DNA of 64,000 nucleotides, taken from positions 244,465 to 308,464 of the forward strand of contig NZ_JBBIAB010000008.1 of NCBI RefSeq assembly GCF_039634785.1. Reading direction: 5' to 3'. The notes under the pieces are model-generated. The model was not told where the DNA came from. It did no database searches and was given only the letters and a program-made list of their open reading frames with translations. The DNA is from Tistrella mobilis (GTDB lineage: Bacteria; Pseudomonadota; Alphaproteobacteria; Tistrellales; Tistrellaceae). Positions 8,577 to 16,575 of this stretch are shown one piece after another. Numbering within the stretch: the stretch's first letter is position 1; each line of letters starts with the position of its first letter. Both the position numbers and the translations under genes were made by a program.

Positions 8577-10241
8577 ATGGCCATGAACGCCCCCCTCGGT
8601 ACCGCCGCCGCCCCCGATGTCGCCGGCTGGCCGGATTACGGCCTGACCGCCGCCCAGCGGCGCATCGCCGTCCTCGGCCATACCTATGAATACCCCGGCA
8701 TGGATGGCGCCCGGGGGGAGATCTGGTGCTATACCGACCGGCTCTCCTATGCCCCCGGCGATACCGTCGCCTTCCACGTCTCGTCGACCTCGGCCGACTG
8801 GCGGCTTGAGATCGCCCGCGACGGCGCGGCGCTCGAACCGGTCCATGTCGAAGAGGGCCTGACGGCCGGCCATCACGACACCCCCGATCAGTGCTCGGTG
8901 ACCGGCTGCGGCTGGCCCGTCGCCCACCGGCTGGTCATACCGGCGGGCTGGCGGTCCGGCGCCTATCGGGTGACGGCCACGGGCGAAGGGGCCGACGGGG
9001 CGCCGATCACCTGCCATCATCTGTTCATCGTCACCGCCGCGGGCCAGCACCGCCTGCCGGGTCGGGTGCTCCAGATCGCCGCCACCGGGACCTGGACCGC
9101 CTATAACACCTGGGGCGGATCCAACCACTATCAGGGCATCACGGGGCCCGAGCGCAATCAATATGCCCCGCGGGTCAGCCTGGAACGGCCCTTCTGCCGC
9201 GGCTTCGTGGTCCTGCCGCCCGAGGCGCCGCGGGTGCCGCTGGAAGTGCCGGTGCCGCCGGCCATGCCGCCGCGCTACCCGCATATGGAATGGGCCTATG
9301 CGACCGGCCATTCGAAGAAGTATGCCTCGGCGGGCTGGGCCTCTTACGACGGCCATTTCTTCCGCTGGGCGGAGCGGGCCGGCTATGCGGTCGACCTCGC
9401 CAGCCAGCACGATCTGCATGATCGGCCCGAAATCCTGTCGCGCTATGACTGTGTGGTCTTTGTCGGCCATGACGAGTACTGGACGGCAGAGATGCGCGAT
9501 GCCGTCGATGCCTATGTCGAGGCCGGCGGCCGGGTCGCGCGCTTTGCCGGCAATTTCATGTGGCAGACCCGGCTGGAAGACGAAGGCCGCACCCAGGTCT
9601 GCTACAAATACCGGGCCCGCGCCGAAGATCCGCTCGCCGGCACGCCCCGGGTCACCACCTCGTGGGAGGCGCCCGAAATCGGCCGGCCCGGTGCCCTGAC
9701 CTTCGGCCTGGATGCCACCCGCGGCCTCTATGTCGGCTGGGGCGGCTGCGCCCCCCGCGGTGTGCGCGGCTTTCCGGTCTACCGGCCCGATCACTGGGCC
9801 TTTGCCGGCACGGGGCTCTATTACGGCGACCTGCTGGGGGCCGATTCCCATGTCTTCGGCTACGAGGTCGACGGGCTCGACTATGTCATCCAGAACGGCC
9901 TGCCCGAGCCGGCCCCCGGCGCTCGGGTGCCGGAGGGGCTGCAGATCCTGGCGCTGGGCCTGTCGTCGCTGATCGAGGAATCGGCCGACATCCCCGCCGA
10001 CGACCAGTTCCTGTCCGATGCCGATGCCCGGTTCGTCGCCGGCATCCTGGCCGGCGGCGACGACCGGGCGGCGGTCGAGCGGGTCAAGCGCGGCTCGGGC
10101 GCCATCGTCAACTTCCGACGCGGGGCCGGCGAGGTCTTCCATGCCGGCAGCTGCGAATGGGTGGCGGGCCTGCTCCGCCGGGATCCGATGGTCGAGCGGG
10201 TCACCGCCAACATCCTCGACCGCTATCTCACCCCCCGCTGA
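8577..10241 (+). CDS. N,N-dimethylformamidase large-subunit-like hydrolase
   Basis: 554-residue cytoplasmic protein resembling the C-terminal catalytic region of the N,N-dimethylformamidase beta (large) subunit. The most conserved segment is visible around residue 298: GHDEYWTAEMRDAVDAYVE, then GGRVARFAGNF. In the characterised iron-dependent DMFase, a His and a Glu two residues apart (HxE, as in H298-D-E300 here) together with a Tyr are reported as metal ligands. Known large subunits are about 760 residues, so this is shorter, and no small-subunit gene is seen. The gene starts 7 bases after the ABC ATPase stop. By context it would hydrolyse an imported amide or N-substituted compound (inference). 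Confidence 0.78.
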   Translation: MAMNAPLGTAAAPDVAGWPDYGLTAAQRRIAVLGHTYEYPGMDGARGEIWCYTDRLSYAPGDTVAFHVSSTSADWRLEIARDGAALEPVHVEEGLTAGHHDTPDQCSVTGCGWPVAHRLVIPAGWRSGAYRVTATGEGADGAPITCHHLFIVTAAGQHRLPGRVLQIAATGTWTAYNTWGGSNHYQGITGPERNQYAPRVSLERPFCRGFVVLPPEAPRVPLEVPVPPAMPPRYPHMEWAYATGHSKKYASAGWASYDGHFFRWAERAGYAVDLASQHDLHDRPEILSRYDCVVFVGHDEYWTAEMRDAVDAYVEAGGRVARFAGNFMWQTRLEDEGRTQVCYKYRARAEDPLAGTPRVTTSWEAPEIGRPGALTFGLDATRGLYVGWGGCAPRGVRGFPVYRPDHWAFAGTGLYYGDLLGADSHVFGYEVDGLDYVIQNGLPEPAPGARVPEGLQILALGLSSLIEESADIPADDQFLSDADARFVAGILAGGDDRAAVERVKRGSGAIVNFRRGAGEVFHAGSCEWVAGLLRRDPMVERVTANILDRYLTPR

Positions 10242-10285
10242 CGTTTTTCCCCCCGGAATCCGTCCTTTCCCGGAGCCTGCGCCCC

Positions 10286-11662
10286 ATGGCCACCCCTGCA
10301 GCCCCCGCCGCCGGCGACAACCGGCCGCCCTCGCATCTGTTCTATCAGGCCCGCCTGCGCCGGCCGCTCGCCAGCCGGGCCGAGGGCATCTACATCTGGG
10401 ACGAGACCGGTCGCCGGGTGATCGACGGTTCCAGCGGCGCCATGGTGGTCAATATCGGCCATGGCAATCCGCGGGTGCTGGAGGCGATGAAGCGGCAGAT
10501 GGAGGCCGCGACCTTCATCTATCGCCTGCATTTCGAGAACGAGCCGGCCGAACGTCTGGCTGCGGCGCTCGCCGATCGCTGCCCGGCCGGGCTCGACCGG
10601 GTGTTCTTCGTCTCGGGCGGGTCGGAAGCGGTGGAATCCTGCCTGAAGCTCGCCCGGCAATATGCGGTGGCGACCGGCCAGGGCAGCCGCTTCAAGGTCA
10701 TCTCGCGCTTCCCCTCCTATCACGGCAGCACGCTGGGGGCGCTGGCGGTGACGGGACATGCCGCCTTCTCGGCGCCCTTCGCGCCGATGATGCACGAGAT
10801 GCCGAAGATCCCGGCCCCCACCGCCTATCTCGACCGCGACGGGCTCGACATGGCCGCCCGCGGCCGGCGCTATGCCGACATGCTGGAAGACGAGATCCGC
10901 CGCCAGGGCCCCGAAACCGTGCTGGCCTTCATCATGGAGCCGATCGGCGGCGCCTCCACCGGGGCGCTGGTCGCGCCCGATACCTACTATCCGCGCATCC
11001 GCGAGATCTGCGACCGCTATGGCGTGCTGCTGATCCATGACGAGGTGATGTCGGGTGCCGGCCGCACCGGCCGCTATCTGGGCGGTGATCACTGGGGCAT
11101 CACACCTGATCTGGTGGCGCTCTCCAAGGGGCTGGGGGCGGGGTATGTGCCGCTCGGCGCCATGATCGCCTCTGAAAAACTGGTCAGGCCGGTGCTCGAT
11201 GCCGGCGGTTTCCAGCACGGCTTCACCTATGCCGGCAACCCGCTCGCCTCGGCCGCCGGCCTTGCGGTGCTGGACGAGATCGACGCCCATGACCTGATGG
11301 GCAATGCCGCGCGGATGGGCGCCCTGCTCAAGGCGCGGCTCGAAGCGCTGAAGCCCCGCTTCCCCTTCATCGGCGATGTGCGCGGCAAAGGGCTGCTGCT
11401 CGCGGTGGAGTTCGTCGCTGAGCCCGAGACCATGGCGACGCTGCCGCGCGAGCTGAACGCCCATGCCCGCGTCGTCGACCTCGCCTTCGAGCGGGGGCTG
11501 ATCATCTATTCCCGCCGCACCCGGGGCGGCATCGACGGCGATCATTTCCTGGTCTGCCCGCCGATGATCGTCACGGCCGACCAGATCGACGAGATCATGG
11601 CGATCCTCGACGACACCCTGCTCGCGCTCGCCCGCGAGCTGAACCTGCCCCATTCCGCCTGA
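10286..11662 (+). CDS. class III PLP-dependent aminotransferase
   Basis: 458-residue fold-type I omega-transaminase. The PLP lysine lies in ALSKGLGAGYVPLGA, the phosphate-binding motif is FFVSGGSEAVESCLKLARQY and the pyridine-binding Asp is in LLIHDEVMSGAGRTG. A much longer upstream open frame overlaps the DMFase-like gene and is a shadow; the ATG at 10286 gives normal family length. It sits between the DMFase-like hydrolase and a BKACE gene. An amine released by the hydrolase could be transaminated here to a keto or aldehyde acid (inference). A paralogue lies at 52696. Confidence 0.93.
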   Translation: MATPAAPAAGDNRPPSHLFYQARLRRPLASRAEGIYIWDETGRRVIDGSSGAMVVNIGHGNPRVLEAMKRQMEAATFIYRLHFENEPAERLAAALADRCPAGLDRVFFVSGGSEAVESCLKLARQYAVATGQGSRFKVISRFPSYHGSTLGALAVTGHAAFSAPFAPMMHEMPKIPAPTAYLDRDGLDMAARGRRYADMLEDEIRRQGPETVLAFIMEPIGGASTGALVAPDTYYPRIREICDRYGVLLIHDEVMSGAGRTGRYLGGDHWGITPDLVALSKGLGAGYVPLGAMIASEKLVRPVLDAGGFQHGFTYAGNPLASAAGLAVLDEIDAHDLMGNAARMGALLKARLEALKPRFPFIGDVRGKGLLLAVEFVAEPETMATLPRELNAHARVVDLAFERGLIIYSRRTRGGIDGDHFLVCPPMIVTADQIDEIMAILDDTLLALARELNLPHSA

Positions 11663-11696
11663 CATCCCCGTTTATCCGACGATCGAGGAGCCCCCA

Positions 11697-12668
11697 ATGT
11701 CTGTCCAGATCAGGGATGCCGGGACCAGATCCGCGCCCAAGGTGGTCATCACCTGCGCGGTCACCGGGTCGATCCACACGCCGACGATGAGCCCGCATCT
11801 GCCCTGGCGGCCCGAAGACATCGCCGCCCAGGCGATCGAGGCGGCCGAGGCGGGGGCCGCCATCCTCCATCTCCACGCCCGCGACCCGGAGGACGGCCGG
11901 CCCAGCCCCGATCCCGAGGTCTTTCTGCAATTCCTGCCCCGGATCGCGGCCGCAACCGATGCGGTGCTCAACATCTCGACCGGCGGCAGTTCGCTGATGA
12001 CGCTGGAGCAGCGCCTGGAAGCGGCGCTCCGGATCGCGCCCGAGATGTGCTCGCTCAACATGGGCTCGATGAATTTCGGGCTGCACCCGCTGGCAGACCG
12101 CTATCAGGACTGGCAGTTCGCCTGGGAACCGCAGCTGCTGGAGGCGACGCGCAGTTCGATCTTCCAGAACACCTTCGCCGATATCGAGGCCATCCTGCGC
12201 CGTCTGGGCGAGGGCTGCGGCACCCGCTTCGAATTCGAGTGCTACGACGTCGGCCATCTCTACACGCTCGCCCATTTCCGCGACCGCGGCCTGATCCCGC
12301 ATCCGCCCTTCATCCAGTTCGTGCTGGGCGTGCTCGGCGGCATCGGCGGGGATGCCTCGCATCTCTTCCACATGAAGCAGACCGCCGACCGCCTGTTCGG
12401 CACCGATTACATCTTCTCGGTGCTGGGCGCTGGCCGGCGCCAGATGCCGCTGATCACCATCGGCGCGGCCCTCGGCGGCCATGTCCGTGTCGGGCTGGAA
12501 GACAATCTCTACGACGGCCGCCAGGGGCTGGCCCCGTCCAACGCCGCCCAGGTCCGCCGCATCCGCACCATCCTCGAAGCCCTGTCGCTGGAGGTGGCGA
12601 CGCCGGCGGATGTCCGCGCCATGCTCGGCCTCAAGGGCGCGGATCGCGTCGATCTGGCCCGGGTGTGA
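11697..12668 (+). CDS. beta-keto acid cleavage enzyme (BKACE, DUF849)
   Basis: 323-residue TIM-barrel enzyme of the DUF849/BKACE family, which condenses a beta-keto acid with acetyl-CoA and splits it into acetoacetate and a CoA ester, with Zn2+ as cofactor (the founding member is 3-keto-5-aminohexanoate cleavage enzyme, Kce). The metal-binding HLHARD motif is near residue 58, with GGS, ECYDVGHL and GHVRVGLEDN further on. GAGGAG lies a few bases upstream of the ATG. As the last gene of the run it could finish breakdown of the keto acid made by the aminotransferase. Exact substrate unknown. Confidence 0.9.
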   Translation: MSVQIRDAGTRSAPKVVITCAVTGSIHTPTMSPHLPWRPEDIAAQAIEAAEAGAAILHLHARDPEDGRPSPDPEVFLQFLPRIAAATDAVLNISTGGSSLMTLEQRLEAALRIAPEMCSLNMGSMNFGLHPLADRYQDWQFAWEPQLLEATRSSIFQNTFADIEAILRRLGEGCGTRFEFECYDVGHLYTLAHFRDRGLIPHPPFIQFVLGVLGGIGGDASHLFHMKQTADRLFGTDYIFSVLGAGRRQMPLITIGAALGGHVRVGLEDNLYDGRQGLAPSNAAQVRRIRTILEALSLEVATPADVRAMLGLKGADRVDLARV

Positions 12669-12700
12669 CCAGGGCCTGACGCGTGTCTGACCCGGGCGGC

Positions 12701-13081
12701 TCAGCGGCCGGTCAGGTAATCCGTCAGGTGCCGCAGCCCCGTCGCCGCCAGCGCCAGACTGCGCCGTCGGTCTTCTGCGGTCGCCTCCGGATCGGCCGCC
12801 GCGCGAATGCAGCGGCCGATCAGCTCCGCCTGCAGGGCGGCCCCCTCCGCCGAGCGCGGCGTCAGTTGCAGCGCCCGCCGGCGCACGGCCGCGTCCAGCA
12901 CCTCGATGGCCGCGATCAGAGGGCCTTCCGGGGCCGTCCCGGTTCCCGCGGGCATGGCATGGCCGGACAGAAGCGCCCAGTCCGACACGAGCACTGTCAC
13001 GGGGCAGGCCTGTTCGTCGGACACCTGAGCAGTGTCGTCATGGGCGGGAAATGTGTCGGTCTTCCGGTGTCTGGCGGGCAT
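12701..13081 (-). CDS. small protein of unknown function, paralogue of the gene at 34444
   Basis: 126-residue protein without a signal peptide or membrane segment. I do not recognise a named domain. The core reads CPVTVLVSDWALLSG, then about 35 residues with Ala/Arg/Leu helices, then SAEGAALQAELIGRCIRAAADPEAT and LALAATGLRHLTDYLTG. It aligns end to end with the protein at 34444-34824 (shared CPV, DWA, GAA-QA-L-G, A-DPE, L-LAA-G-RHL, YLT). The motif around S-x-x-GAA-x-QAxL is of a kind common in small alphaproteobacterial hypothetical proteins. It is divergent from an XRE regulator 225 bases away, as is its paralogue. Confidence 0.75.
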   Translation of the reverse strand: MPARHRKTDTFPAHDDTAQVSDEQACPVTVLVSDWALLSGHAMPAGTGTAPEGPLIAAIEVLDAAVRRRALQLTPRSAEGAALQAELIGRCIRAAADPEATAEDRRRSLALAATGLRHLTDYLTGR

Positions 13082-13293
13082 GGCGCGTCATCCTTCCCTG
13101 TCGCCTGTGCGCCCTGTGTCGCGCGGAAAAGTTGGACAGGCCGGCATGCCGATCCTCGATTTCCGGCCATGATGCCACCGGCGGTGCCGCCGCAGGTCCG
13201 GGCTTTCGCCCCTGCGTATATGTAATCTTTTAAGCCTGAATTCTTCTGAACGCTAGCCTTATACAGCCACTCGCGCTCGTTGCGGACGACACG

Positions 13294-13308
13294 CATAGTC
13301 CTGCTATG
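13294..13308. promoter_or_regulatory. palindrome over the XRE start codon
   Basis: CATAG-TCCTG-CTATG is a perfect 5-bp inverted repeat with a 5-nt spacer. Its right arm contains the ATG of the XRE gene (13306). There is no Shine-Dalgarno upstream of that ATG, so transcript and start codon may nearly coincide. A site here could act as an autoregulatory operator. It shares the 7-mer ATAGTCC with the palindrome upstream of the second XRE gene. Confidence 0.35.
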
Positions 13309-13737
13309 ACGAGCATTCCGCCGAACCGCATCCGTGAGATGAGAGACCGCGCCGGACTGACGCAGGAGGCCCTGGCCAATGCGATCGGTCAGACGCGGCA
13401 GGCCGTGCATCGCCTGGAGACCGGCCGCACCGGTCTGACCGAGGCGACGCTGCGCCGGATCGCGACCGCGGTCGGGTGCGAGGCCTGGCAGCTGCTGGCC
13501 GGATCGGAAGCGGCCGACGACGCACGGGCCGCAGACCTGGTATCGCCGGCCGAGGTGCGGATGGTGATCCTGGCGGTGGAACGCACGCTGGCCAATCGGG
13601 GCATCGCAGCCAGCCCCGACCAGCGCGCCGACATGGTGACCTCGATCCTGAGCAATTACGCCCGCCTGTTCCGCGGCCTGGACCAGGACACCCTGCAGCG
13701 CATCGTCGAGACGTCTCAGGTGATTGTGCGGATCTAG
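13306..13737 (+). CDS. XRE-family helix-turn-helix regulator
   Basis: 143-residue DNA-binding protein. The Cro/CI-type HTH spans residues 8-62 (MRDRAGLTQEALANAIGQTRQAVHRLETG). A helical C-terminal part of about 75 residues (SPAEVRMVILAVERTLANRG) could mediate dimerisation. It is divergent from the unknown 126-residue protein at 12701-13081, the same arrangement as the XRE/small-protein pair at 34.4-35.2 kb. The start lacks a visible ribosome-binding site; the coding frame and HTH position support it. Confidence 0.85.
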   Translation: MTSIPPNRIREMRDRAGLTQEALANAIGQTRQAVHRLETGRTGLTEATLRRIATAVGCEAWQLLAGSEAADDARAADLVSPAEVRMVILAVERTLANRGIAASPDQRADMVTSILSNYARLFRGLDQDTLQRIVETSQVIVRI

Positions 13738-13892
13738 ATCATTCCGCAGTTCTGGTATTATTGCGTAAGCTGTATTTTTTGTGTCGATATCTGCTTCTGA
13801 TTGCTCTTAAGAGACTTCAATCGTGTTTTTTGCGGTTACTTGTTTTCGGGTATACTGAATGCCGGGCTTTTGACTGGCTGCGGCGATGCGAC

Positions 13893-14192
13893 ATGACACG
13901 AAACCCGGAAGAAGACGATCTGATGGCCATGGGCGCGCCACTCCCGCGCCTTGCCGAGGCGGAGCCGTTGGACGGCCGCAGGGTGCGGTTGCTCTGGATG
14001 TCGGGGGAGACGGCAATCGTCGATCTGGCGCCGATCCTGGCAAGCCGCCGTATTTACGCGTCTTTGCTGGGCAATGAGGCGCTGTTCCGTGGGCTGCGCA
14101 TTGCAGAATGGGGTAATGCACTTCAGTGGGATGGAGATCTGGAGATTTCTGCGGTGTGGCTTCACCGCGCCCAATGCATGTCCTGCAACTGA
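13893..14192 (+). CDS. DUF2442 domain protein
   Basis: 99-residue protein matching the DUF2442 pattern: a P-x-L-x-x-A start, VRLLWMSGETAIVDLAPIL, an F-x-G-L-x-I-A-x-WGNALQW core near residues 65-80 and a terminal WLHRA. DUF2442 proteins are small beta-rich proteins often found beside DUF4160 genes in toxin-antitoxin-like pairs; no DUF4160 partner is seen here. A longer open frame reaching back into the XRE gene is rejected. The 155 bases upstream are AT-rich and may hold its promoter. The 3' end overlaps the convergent IclR gene by 31 bases. Confidence 0.75.
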   Translation: MTRNPEEDDLMAMGAPLPRLAEAEPLDGRRVRLLWMSGETAIVDLAPILASRRIYASLLGNEALFRGLRIAEWGNALQWDGDLEISAVWLHRAQCMSCN

Positions 14193-15034
14193 CGGCTGAT
14201 CTCGGCCGCTGCCGTGCGGACCCGGGTGAGGGCGTCGGTGAGCGGCTGGCCGTCCTGGCCGATCAGCTGGGGGGTGAGGCCCGAGACGCTGACCGCGGCG
14301 GCGACGCGGCCGCGGGCGTCGCGGACCGGGGCGGCCAGGGCCGAGACGCCTTCGACGATGTCGTCGACCGCGACCGCCCAGCCGCGCTCGCGGATCAGGG
14401 CGCCATCCGCTTCAAGCGCGGCCGGCGCCGTCAGGGTATGGGCGGTCGCGGTGTCGAGCGGGCGGGCGAGGCGGCGGGCGCGTTCTTCGGCGCCAAGATG
14501 CGCCAGCAGCAGCCGGGGCGCGGCACCTCGGTTCACCGGCAGGCTTTCGCCCACATTCCAGATCCGGACATCGACCGGCGGGTTGCCGTGGCTGCGCTCG
14601 ATGCACATCGCGCCGTCCTCGCGCAGGATCGACAGGAAGGCCATGGCGCGGGTCTCACGCGCCAGCCCGGCCAGATGCGGGGCCGCCACATTGCGCAGAT
14701 CCACCGTCACCGGCACCGAGGCGCCGAGTGCCACGACGCCCAGCCCCAGCGCATAGCGCTGGCCGATCGGTTCCTGCTCCACCAGATCCATGCCGATCAG
14801 GGTCAGCAGCATGCGCCGGGCGGTGGCCTTGTCGACCACCGCGGCCTCGGCGATTTCGGCCAGGGTCAGCCAGGGGCGTTCGGGGGTGAAGGCGCGCAGG
14901 ATGCGCACCGCCCGTTCCACGGCCCGCACGCCGCCGCGCGACGGCTCGTCGCGGCCGTCGGTCTCGTGTTCCGCGGCGTGGAGGCCGGCTTCGGCGCCGG
15001 ACGCCTGGACCATGGCGGGCTTTCCCCTCGGCAT
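14162..15034 (-). CDS. IclR-family transcriptional regulator
   Basis: 290-residue regulator. The N-terminal winged helix is at about 38-95 (AVERAVRILRAFTPERPWLTLAEIAEAAVVDKATARRMLLTL). The IclR effector domain follows, with GRVAAAVSVSGLTPQL near the end. It is the last gene of the minus-strand operon that encodes an importer, dehydratase and lyase, and it probably regulates that operon in response to substrate. An ATG at 15013 is an alternative start. Confidence 0.9.
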   Translation of the reverse strand: MPRGKPAMVQASGAEAGLHAAEHETDGRDEPSRGGVRAVERAVRILRAFTPERPWLTLAEIAEAAVVDKATARRMLLTLIGMDLVEQEPIGQRYALGLGVVALGASVPVTVDLRNVAAPHLAGLARETRAMAFLSILREDGAMCIERSHGNPPVDVRIWNVGESLPVNRGAAPRLLLAHLGAEERARRLARPLDTATAHTLTAPAALEADGALIRERGWAVAVDDIVEGVSALAAPVRDARGRVAAAVSVSGLTPQLIGQDGQPLTDALTRVRTAAAEISRQLQDMHWAR

Positions 15035-15128
15035 GTGGTCTCGATATCCTCTCTGGGCTTATACGCGATGCGCGCCGACCGCAAGGCCGGCGCGCGTTTC
15101 AGGTGATCGGCAGAACAAGGGGTCCCGG

Positions 15129-16010
15129 TCAGCCGGGCTCGGTGCCGGTCAGGAACTGCGCCTGCAGGTCCATCACCCGGTCGAAGCCGATGAAGGTCTT
15201 GAAGTCGCCGAGCGGCGTCTGGCCGACCGGCAGGTTGATGCGGGTGCTGCGCGCGGCCCTGACCGCCGCCAGATTGCGGCGCATCGCATCGGTCGCGGTC
15301 AGCAGCGCCACCAGCGGATAATGGGCGATGCCGGCCACCTCTTCGATCTGGTCGGGGGTGAGGTCGGTTTCCAGCCAGCGCATGATCTGCAACGAGAGCG
15401 GCACGCCGGCGGCATCCCTCAGCCGCTTCAGGCTGTCGAGATCGGTGAAGCCGCGGCTGATCGGCTGGATCATGTCGGCGCCGGCGGCGGCATAGCGCTT
15501 TGCCCGGGCGATGGTTTCCTCTTCGGTGCCGGCATCGGTGCGGGCCACGATCACCAGATCCGGATCGGTGCGCGCGGCGACGGCGGCGCGGATCTTGGCT
15601 TCGCCTTCCTCGACCGTCACCAGTTCCAGCACATCGGCGATCGCCGGGCAGCGCTTGGGCACGGCCTGATCTTCGATGATCACGGCGGCGACACCCGCCT
15701 GCTCGAACTCGCGGACGGTGCGCATCACGTTGATGGCATTGCCATAGCCGGTATCGACATCGGCGATCAGCGGGATCGAGGTCGCACGGACCATGTTGCG
15801 CACCACGGCCAGGTTCTCGGTCATGGTGTAAAGTTCGACATCGGGCTCGCCCAGATGGCTCGCCGAAATGGCGAAGCCGGACGAGAGCATGACGTCGAAA
15901 CCGGCTTCCTCGATCAGCTTCGCGCTGACCGCATCGAAGGCACCGGCCGACCAGGCGGTCTTGCCGGAGGCGAGCATCTCGCGCAGGCGCTTGCGGGTGG
16001 GCACGGACAT
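15129..16010 (-). CDS. isocitrate lyase/PEP mutase-family lyase
   Basis: 293-residue (beta/alpha)8 lyase of the ICL/PEPM superfamily (oxaloacetate decarboxylase, 2-methylisocitrate lyase and dimethylmalate lyase are relatives). The Mg2+-binding motif DVDTGYG is at residues 84-90, IIEDQ at 111-115, and KRC at 119-121 marks the flexible catalytic loop, which here reads KRCPA rather than the KKCGH of true isocitrate lyases. The ATG at 16010 has GAGGAAA upstream and is preferred over a TTG at 16055. Neighbouring aconitase-type subunits suggest cleavage of a branched 2-hydroxy diacid into pyruvate plus a short acid (inference). Confidence 0.85.
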   Translation of the reverse strand: MSVPTRKRLREMLASGKTAWSAGAFDAVSAKLIEEAGFDVMLSSGFAISASHLGEPDVELYTMTENLAVVRNMVRATSIPLIADVDTGYGNAINVMRTVREFEQAGVAAVIIEDQAVPKRCPAIADVLELVTVEEGEAKIRAAVAARTDPDLVIVARTDAGTEEETIARAKRYAAAGADMIQPISRGFTDLDSLKRLRDAAGVPLSLQIMRWLETDLTPDQIEEVAGIAHYPLVALLTATDAMRRNLAAVRAARSTRINLPVGQTPLGDFKTFIGFDRVMDLQAQFLTGTEPG

Positions 16011-16044
16011 GGGCGGATTTCCTCGTTGGGCTTCCTGTTCGGGA

Positions 16045-16575
16045 TCAGACGCCAAGGGCGGCCTTGAGGGCGGGCAGATGGCCGCCCAGCGCCAGCAGGC
16101 GGCGCTCGGCCGGGCTCGGCGGCTCGAAGGGCAGGCTTCGGCCGCGGCTGTGGTTGACGACCAGGTGGCGGTCCCAGTCGATCTCCAGCTCGTCGCCGCG
16201 CTGCGCCAGCCCCAGAACCCCCGGGCAGGCGATCTGCGGGAAGCCCAGGCTCATCTCGCCGCGGTAATAGGTGGGGGCGAAACCCTCGGCGATGACCGCG
16301 GCGATGCCCAGATGGCGCATGGCCCGCATCGGCGGCGCATGCGGGTGGCCGTAGCCGAAATTGTCGGCGGCGACCAACACGTCGCCCGGCGCGATCCGGG
16401 CGGCGAAGTCCGGGTCCTGATCGGCCATGGCGATCGCCGCCAGCTGATCCAGATCCTGGATCTTGATGTTCTTCACGCCCACGATCTGGTCGACATCGTA
16501 ATCGGGCTGGTCGAACACCCAGGCGACCCGGCCGCGGATGGCCGGCAGCTTCAGGTCCTGCGCATCAGACGGCAT
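16045..16575 (-). CDS. aconitase/LeuD-like small (swivel) subunit
   Basis: 176-residue small subunit of a two-subunit aconitase-superfamily hydro-lyase (LeuD/DmdB/homoaconitase small-subunit type). The swivel-domain motif, usually GxNFGxGSSRE, appears as ADNFGYGHPHAPPMRAMRHLGIAAVIAEGF, so the canonical GSSRE is replaced by GHPHA and substrate contacts differ from isopropylmalate isomerase. It overlaps the large-subunit stop by 11 bases. No other leucine-biosynthesis gene is nearby, so a catabolic dehydratase is more likely than LeuD. Confidence 0.85.
   Translation of the reverse strand: MPSDAQDLKLPAIRGRVAWVFDQPDYDVDQIVGVKNIKIQDLDQLAAIAMADQDPDFAARIAPGDVLVAADNFGYGHPHAPPMRAMRHLGIAAVIAEGFAPTYYRGEMSLGFPQIACPGVLGLAQRGDELEIDWDRHLVVNHSRGRSLPFEPPSPAERRLLALGGHLPALKAALGV

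Noticed and set aside
8466..10142. 558-codon minus-strand open frame
   Set aside because: Antisense shadow of the DMFase-like gene; Gly/Ala/Arg-rich without any recognisable domain.
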